Positions 56,701 through 64,000 of a DNA stretch of 64,000 nucleotides are shown here, piece after piece. Origin of the DNA: Solen grandis (Eukaryota > Mollusca > Bivalvia > Adapedonta > Solenidae); assembly GCA_021229015.1 (NCBI GenBank), contig CM037777.1:52273554-52337553 (forward strand), written 5' to 3'. The position numbers and the translations under genes were made by a program. A model generated the notes under the pieces. The model was not told the DNA's origin. It made no database searches and saw only the letters and a program-made list of their open reading frames with translations. The number at the start of each line of letters is the position of its first letter. The stretch's first letter is position 1.

Positions 56701-59700
56701 TTATCTATTTTGCATATAATTACATTAAAAGTGTGCTATGCGTACGTTGTGTATATGTCAATAAACACATTGAGTGCATTTGATATATCTTATATGAAAA
56801 AAAGAACAGTTTCACGACTATAAAGTCTTGAAATTATTGTTTTTTCTCATTAAAAATAATTCAAATAGAATCATGAATGAATCAGGACCGAATATATATT
56901 AAGACATATCAGCTTTATGATAATCAACTTGATTAACATACATTGTGTCGAAATGGAGTTTCATTGTTGTTTACTGTCAAATCATTAATTTCCGCGGGAC
57001 ACTAATTTCAGTCGATATCGTGGACGGTTTTATCCACGAATATTAATTTCCACGAAAACTTGTCTCTTTTATATATTCCACGCGGTGACGAATAAATGTA
57101 CCCAAAAAATTCCCTATATAATCACCGACATTTAATGTCACTAAAATTAATGATTTTACAGTACGTATTTAAGATTGTTCGGAGGAAGCAGGTTTCACAT
57201 TTCAGAACTTTTTTATTATCATTTTTGTCATTTTCCAAATAAACGAAAAAGAAACATAACAGAATCAGACAATGTTTCCAGATTAATTACATGTAATAAA
57301 AGTCTTTTCTTTTAGACTGGTGTATTTAATATAATTATGGATATGTAAATATTATTTACATGTATTGTCGCTGTAAATGTAAATACATGTTGTTTTGTTT
57401 TTTGTTTTTTTTGTTGTTGTTGTTGTTATAATGCACCATTCTTTCGCAAACTATGTTATGTACTTACATGTCTGGAAATTCGGTATTCACATTCAATATT
57501 AGGAACTTCATTGAGTCCCTGAAAAAGATTAACATTAAGCGCCGATTTGAAATAGGGAAAATAGTGTTTTTTTCTGGTGGTCTGATCGACCAAGAATTAT
57601 AACCTGAGAAAAATAAACAAAAAAATTTTTCCAAAATATATATAATTTAAATATAGAAATAATAAACAATTATCAGCAAAACAACAATTAAACACGACAA
57701 TATTGATTATTTAAGTCTTGAAAAAAAGGAAGAAAAACAAACACAGTTCCTATACACAGCAGATCTAACTTAACTTGCTGATGTTAAAATGCAAACCCAT
57801 GACCTTGAGTTTTTATTCATTTATTTTTACACTACAATTTTTATGTCTAATAGACTAAAATGTATAGATATTATCCCCCCCCACACACACACACATTACC
57901 CCCCCCCCCCAAAAAAAAATAAAAAAAATAACAACACGGACGACTCGTAATGTTTATCCACAAAGGTAAGTTTTACCACCTATACAGTCAAATCTGTCCT
58001 TAGCGAGAAGAAATCAGAACAGACAGCTTGACCTCTTACAACAGGTGGTTACTAAATCGAGGTAAATGTATGATAAAATGTCAATTAAGAAACTTTAATC
58101 CAACCGGTGTACATGTTTGACTGTAAAATTCATTTCTGGTGAAATTGGATAGATTACCAGGGTTCCGTTTTACTTAATACGAAATATGGGTTTGTTTGTA
58201 ACTAAGAAATTAGATGACGTTATGCATATAAACAGTCTTACATCCAAGATGAAAAAAAATGTTTGTACGACATTTATTGAAACGTACCCGGGGATCTTGA
58301 TAATCTTACTAATGGCCCTTGTGAACTGATAAAACATGTCAAAAACTGTGTCCAATCGAAATAGACCATCATTTCATCAGAGGAACAGTGATACCCGGTA
58401 TAATTCGCTGATTCAAACTCAGCAGTCAATCACTGGGGAAACATCTCAAATGTATGTTTATTTCCCACTGAACAATGTGTGGAATTGTGAAATTTTATAC
58501 CAGCATTTTTTTTTTGTTGTATTTTCAACGGTGCAACTATTTTACTTCAATTGATATCCATTAAGGAGCTCACATCTCACTGAATTTAACTATATGCTAT
58601 GTAATAAATTTGTAAAGCTAAATATTCAGAATCAAATTGGTGAATTTTTCACAAACATCATGTCAGTTTATATTCAATTTCGATATCAAACAGGTTATCC
58701 ATATCTTTAAAGTTTCAAACAATTTTATTTCGTAACGTAAACATATTTACAGTACATGTTTCTGGTAGCCTCATCCAAATGATTGTTAAAACAATAATAT
58801 AATGTGATTAGTAACAGATATTTACAATAACAAGCAAGAGAAACAAAGAAGTGAAGGGCAAAAAAAGTGTAAGAGAGAGAGAGCGAGAGAGGCAGACAGA
58901 CAGACAGGGAAAGAAAGAGAGAGATATAGACTTTCCCACGGCGAATGCCCATATCAAGCAATGGCTGTCGTTATATATCTTGAATGATAACAGAAGATAA
59001 ATTTGAAATGAAATAAATCTAAGTACTCTTACAACGTGTTAGTAAAAGGTTTCCATTGCACTGTACCTCTGGCGATAGAACTTGAAAAATCTCATTCTAT
59101 TGATTTAATCGTGTTATGGTGTTCTGCGTACTTACTTTTTCGTTAGTTCGTATGCATCCTGTAGTATTATATCAACCGTTTCTTTGTTTCTCAGACTTCT
59201 TCCAATTAATACGGCTGAAGGTGGAACCTTGTATGATATAAAACATTTAACCAAGTATATTTAAATACTATTAGAGTAGCACCATGTTGAACAATTCACA
59301 TAATTATTTTCATGTAACGTTTAACTGATTTTTTAGTCGACTTGGAACTGCAAGCAAATTCATATGAGTTACTTCACTAAAAATATTCTCGAGTCTGTGG
59401 GTTGGACTTGAAGTTTGCAAATAGGATGGTCATTGAAAAGTTGCCCTAACGAGATTCAACATATAGCCTTCATTTAACGTTTTTACGTTAAAGGAAAAAC
59501 AACATAAAACGCCGAATACTGGGCACAGATAAGTGGCTTGTAACTATATTATAAATTAATATTGATTGTAATTAAACTAATTTTCATTGTTTCAAACAAA
59601 ATACTTACCGAGAAATCAAATTTAGAGAATGGAGCTCCCGCAGTCGGAAATGTATCCTGTAAAGTTTGATCTAAACAATTAGGAATTTAAATATATACAG

Positions 59701-61319
59701 TGTACCCTAGCCGTGTTCTCAATGAAAACCGAAGTTTCACAATTTTGGAGAAAGAAAAAGTTATTATCTAATATACATATATAGTCTATTATGTTTTCTT
59801 CATGATAATCCAAGGTTAAGGTAACTTATATGCCCTGATGGGCTGGGTGTATAACTTAGCTTGGGCTTGGTGTATAATCTTAATAAAAACACTTTAGCTT
59901 TACTTACTTATGACAAATATTTTTCTTTTAAAAACCTTCGTTTTGTTTATTTTACCTTTCAAATGTACTTACTGTCATAAATACGAGTCCGATCTGTACA
60001 ACAGCATGATATATGACAAAGTATTCAATGTCAGTCACTCCAAAGACGAACACGATGTCACCTTGTTGCAGCCCAGCTTCTAGAAATGCCTTTGACAGGT
60101 TGTCTGCCTGGAAGTGTATTAAGTTCAATTAGTGGCAATATACATCTTAAAGAAAGAGAATTGATTTTGAAATAGACAATAAATGTATGCTAGCCTTTAA
60201 TTGCTTCCATAGATTGAAAGTACCCCCAACTATAGCTCAGCCACTAAATATTGTGATATCAAGTTGCAAACGAAAAGCTTGATCACCCGACCAGTCACAG
60301 TGTCTTGATACACGATGAACACCGGCATTAGAGCTATCATTATATTATGAGCACTGTGCTATACGACTCAGATAAGCAGCGATCGGGGATTGAACCATCG
60401 TCGAAAACCCACGGTATATATTCCGTTATCATTTTAAGCTGGCAGAACTTCGTTTTCATGAATATTAATCAGCTACTTGCTGACCAATGGAATCACGCAT
60501 AGTATTTTGAATACTCTTCGTTGAATTTACAAAAGCAAAAGCTGACTCATTGTTCACGAAGCTTAGAACTAGACGAAGAGTGTGACGTCACCTCTATATG
60601 GTAGATCGAAATTCCCGCGCCGTTTTATTGGTCAAATGATCCCTGCCGTTGCCGTTCTGTCTCTTCCACGGATCCAATGAAATGTCTAATTAATAATTCA
60701 TGAGTATGAAGTTCTGCTAACCAAATATCCCACGGTAGATTAAGATGCAAAGCGTATTGAGCGAATGTGGGTTTTCTGATGGGATTGAACCAGTGACATA
60801 CCCTCTTTTGGCATAGTCACTTACCAAAAAGTTCACTGGGACTTGCTTGTCATAAATCATAATGGGTCACATATTTTCGCATAAATCAGTTCTGGAATAT
60901 TAAAAAAAACACAGTGATCACACTTGTTTCTTTATTCTTTATTTCTTGTTTTGTCAAAAAAAAAAAAAAAAAAAAAAAATATTCTAATTCTAAGTGACAA
61001 TATGCACATATTGGTACATGTAAGGAAATATATCGTGGGCTTGTGAATTAAAGTAGAAGATGGCATTATTTTGTGATCAAACCTCGATATGAAATACAAA
61101 ATTTATTGGAATTTTGAAAATCAATGCGTAAGTACCCGATGCTTAAGTTCTCCAAGTGTTATTTTTTCTTGAAATTCGGCCGTGCGGAACACCACGTGAT
61201 CTGGCTTCTCCTCTGCTGCTTCTTCGAGAACATCGCCGATAGTGGCACACGATATAGGCTTGGAGACGACGCCATGGTAGTAGCTATACTTAAGTGGCTC
61301 CCGGGATGGCTTGCAGTCC
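53726..61319 (-). CDS. Partial inverted copy of the ACSF2-like synthetase (exons 1-8 only)
   Basis: Minus-strand exons with conserved splice sites lie at 61136-61319, 59973-60107, 59609-59656, 59136-59227, 57468-57518, 56121-56238, 54953-55048 and 53726-53895, equivalent to exons 1-8 of the gene at 29,938. The eighth is cut by the gap. Reading frames are intact, with a few amino-acid differences (two in the short third exon). It could be the start of a second gene copy continuing in the gap, or the other allele of the first. Confidence 0.75.
53941..54075 (+). mobile_element. SINE family D, mirrored copy
   Basis: tRNA-like head ccggtggtccagttgttata with B box aagggttcgaaccctgttt; counterpart of 37345-37465. 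Confidence 0.6.
55885..56095 (+). mobile_element. SINE family B, mirrored copy
   Basis: B box gtgggttcgaatccttgt and body; counterpart of 35505-35720. Confidence 0.55.
56975..57165. mobile_element. MITE, mirrored copy of 34439-34635
   Basis: tactgtcaaatcattaattt at the left and aattaatgattttacagta at the right, with small differences from its partner. Confidence 0.6.
60405..60780. mobile_element. MITE, mirrored copy of 30476-30849
   Basis: gaaaacccacggtatatatt to gcgaatgtgggttttc, with the same flanking B-box-like text. Confidence 0.6.
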
Positions 61320-63467
61320 CTGTGAGAAACTCATTATATTGTCACTGGTAAGAAGCCTTACTAAGAGAATCGTGCCGTATAGATTATATGAGTATTCATT
61401 TGCAAAGGAAAATGTGCCCACATGATATATTTATCTTATTTTATACAGAAATATTTCATGTTTATCTGTTTACATATTTTAGGTTATCTTACGAAAATCT
61501 AAAATGACCGAAAAAGGAAATTTTCTTTTTCTTTTCTTTTTTTTTTAAAAAAGGAAAACTTTCTTTGTGGTTCACCTTTAACTTCAGAATCATTTTCGTA
61601 ATTATGCATTAAGAAAACTAAATAGTCAATGATTTGAAATCACTATTAAGTTATCTATTATCCCAATGCTAATGACCGTTACCATTAAAACATTGATGTT
61701 CATGTTTGTATAAAACAACTAAAATTTAGCAATAGCTTATTAAATTTTTTTAAATTATAACCTTTGTTTTCACTTAAATGTGCATTTTTTCCACATGTGC
61801 ATACATGTGGAAAATGTCTTTTGTAAATACATAAAAAACAAATGTTGTCTTATTTAATTTAATCTAAAAAAGTACATATAAACATATTCGTGGCATAATT
61901 CAGAATTAATAGACTCATTAATATCAAAATACCTTAAAGATAAATCCATTTCCGACATTAGTAATTATTGTACATGAAACTTTACTAAAGATAGGGGTGT
62001 CAAAGTCGCTTAAACATTTATCAGTCGGTAAATCGGCCGAGCAGTAGATAACTAACAGATAAAGAATTCCGGCGTTACTCATAAAGCGACATCTAGCAGA
62101 TAGAGAAAGGTCACGGCCGCACAGAGACACCCGGCTAAAGTCACCGACCGACCGCAAGCCAACTTCATATAAAAACACCGAATTTAAATATTAACTTTTT
62201 TATGTTCAGTTTGTGAAAGTCAGACATTTATTTTACTGGACCCTATTTCTAAACCGCAGCAGTGAGGGGCTACGTAAAACATTACAGTAAACCAGCGACT
62301 GTAACTGTCATTGGGTGTTCATAACAATATATTTAGTACGATTGTTCCTGTCTGTATTCGTTTAACACAATTAGTACAAAAGTTGTTTCATTTTGCTTTT
62401 TAGGGACAATTGCAAATATATATCTTCTAGCTGTAAACATAAACACAAGTTAATTAATGCGCGTATCATTTACGTTACACAGCCAACTATTTTTAGGTTA
62501 TAGATGAGAAGGGGTCTCCGTGGTCGGGTGGTTATGTAGTAGTGAATGTAAAAACGTTAAAAATACAGACGATCAGTTACTTTTATTACTGAAAATCGAC
62601 AATAATCGATTTACATACATCCTTTCCGCGACGTCGTTGTAAATATTTTTTACCGTAGTACTACCATAATTTTGTCATATGTTGTCTGTCTAGTGTACAC
62701 TGTAAATCAATCTGGAATCTCTTGATTTAAAGCAGGCTTCTTTTGGGAAAACCTTAAAATATCCCCCTTTAAACAATAAGGCCCAGATCTAACTATAGCC
62801 TATAAACAGCTCCAGCGTTTTATAAGCTAAACCTATGTCGAAAACAACTTCATGAAGTTCATGTAACTGTGTATAATTAAACGCCATGCTTGAATGTTAC
62901 TTCGAGTCAAGCGCTAATTAATAGAAAGTTACCGATTATACCCCATCCGATTGAACCGATAATCGATCGTGACAAATACCAAACGATTTCATTCACTACT
63001 GATGGTACCCAGTGTCCGTGATATCAATCACGTGTCAATAATACAGATATAACTATCAAGGGTTTAAGTACATAATAGATATTAGCAGTCAAGTGAGCCT
63101 AATTCGAGACTATACTTGTAGAGTATAACAGATTAATATAACAGCTTGTCATTTCTCTATGTCAAGATAACGAAGAGTTAGGCTCCCATTTTTGTGTCAA
63201 AAGGACGCTGAGGAAATTGTATCGACGATCAGCTGGAAGAACCCGTCTGCAGTGAGGCACCTGAGTTTAACCTATCGCATGCCATTTAGAAGGAAACACT
63301 TAATTTTGGGTGTAAATAAATATTGTAAGAAGTTTATTAAACATGAACATCAGTTTTCCTTTCATTTTCATTTACCACAAATCATAAGTAAACCCAGCTT
63401 AAAATTAACTTTTCGGCATCTGATCAATCCGAAGTTTGCTTAATATATATAGCGTTCTATCTCGGTG

Positions 63468-63640
63468 GCTGAGTTGTTAGAGCGTGTGCCCCGGGATCAG
63501 GACTTCGTGGGTTCGATCCCAGGCCGCGACATACCAAAGTCGTAACTACTGGTTTAGCTTTCTAGCTTGGCGCTCAGCACTGGTTAGCTGATGCCAGGAT
63601 CATTGGACTTGCTGTGGTATCATACAACATGTCTAAGGCT
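63468..63640 (+). mobile_element. SINE family A with clear tRNA-like A and B boxes
   Basis: A box in ggtggctgagttgttagagc, B box gtgggttcgatcccagg, then 'cttggcgctcagcactggt' and 'cttgctgtggtatcata'. It is interrupted or bounded on the right by a MITE at 63642. Not a functional tRNA gene: the downstream SINE body is present and the anticodon arm is poor. Confidence 0.7.
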
Positions 63641-63641
63641 G

Positions 63642-63807
63642 TACAAGCAGTCACCTGTATTAAGCGGTCAACCTACAACCGATCAGTTTTGATATTACCA
63701 AACTGGCATTTTGTTATATGCTTAACCTCCATTTAACAACCACCGTTGATAAGCGGCTATTTTTTTCTTCCTCCGTTGGCTGACCATTTAAGACAGGTTT
63801 GACTGTA
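63642..63807. mobile_element. MITE of the CAGTYRAACCTGT family, mirrored copy
   Basis: Counterpart of 27470-27649; ends gacaggtttgactgta. The left terminus is shorter than in its partner. Confidence 0.6.
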
Positions 63808-63821
63808 TATACGTTCAACAT

Positions 63822-64000
63822 CTATGGTGGCCAAGTAGTCAGAGTTTCCGCGTCGAAACCAGACGGTCGTGAGTTTGATCCTTAGCAGCACCATACAAAA
63901 CTAATCAAAACAGTACTGGTATGTCTTCCGTATGTTTGGCGCTCGGCACTTCATGATAATGATGTGACTGTACAATGACATTATATTTCACTAATGTGAC
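63822..64000 (+). mobile_element. SINE family A, cut by window end
   Basis: tggtggccaagtagtcagag and gtgagtttgatccttag head, then gtttggcgctcggcacttc; counterpart of 27152-27456. Confidence 0.65.

Larger units (their letters stand above)
53726..64000 (-). repeat. Right arm of the >10-kb inverted duplication
   Basis: Reverse complement of 27,277-37,690, still matching at the window end, so its full length is unknown. Starts directly at the gap. Confidence 0.88.

Noticed and set aside
63468..63540. Possible tRNA gene
   Set aside because: A and B boxes are present but the sequence continues into a SINE body shared with many copies, and the cloverleaf is poor.
1..64000. CRISPR arrays, operons, ribosome-binding sites or bacterial terminators
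   Set aside because: Spliced genes, SINEs and scaffold gaps show eukaryotic nuclear DNA; the tandem arrays lack the repeat-spacer pattern.

Overview
This is eukaryotic DNA: AT-rich, with intron-split genes, two 100-base runs of N that look like scaffold gaps, and many short transposon copies. The gene families (HSPA12-like Hsp70, an ACSF2-like acyl-CoA synthetase, an SRCR exon, a PIF1-like helicase), the several tRNA-headed SINE families and the hairpin and tandem-array elements together suggest a bivalve mollusc. That is an inference from gene content and repeat style; no species marker was seen.

Layout. 1-342 (minus) is the start of a PIF1-like helicase running off the left edge. 469-9049 is an 8.6-kb foldback element made almost wholly of two ~4.3-kb inverted arms, with satellite-like arrays at its centre and a perfect 6-bp target duplication (GGTTCT) outside. 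9.06-19.4 kb is a gene-poor repeat field with an LTR-retrotransposon gag remnant, one orphan SRCR exon, SINEs, MITEs, a degenerate tandem array ending at a gap, and a cluster of GAAAACGTTTTC-type palindromes between G/C runs. 19,423-24,453 (minus) is an apparently complete six-exon HSPA12-like gene of about 589 residues. Divergent from it, 29,938-49,141 (plus) carries 17 coding exons of an ACSF2-like acyl-CoA synthetase lacking only its first coding exon. Its introns hold SINEs, MITEs, hairpins, a minisatellite and a LINE 3' remnant. 50.35-52.66 kb is an element with an array of ~165-bp units and terminal hairpins, Helentron/HINE-like. After the second gap, 53,726-64,000 is an inverted copy of 27,277-37,690, including synthetase exons 1-8 in reverse. 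The copies differ by point changes, indels and a SINE with a 12-bp target duplication present in only one.

How it fits together. Only two nearly complete host genes are visible, an Hsp70-family chaperone-like ATPase and an adenylate-forming enzyme in head-to-head orientation; nothing shows that they work together. Most of the window is transposon-derived. The two points most worth attention are the foldback element with Polinton-like termini but no genes of its own, and the >10-kb inverted duplication starting exactly at a gap, which could be a misplaced alternative haplotype or a real segmental duplication. The synthetase also carries an in-frame stop, a disturbed splice donor and an apparent loss of the C-terminal catalytic lysine, so it may be a decaying or repurposed paralogue, or may contain homopolymer sequencing errors.
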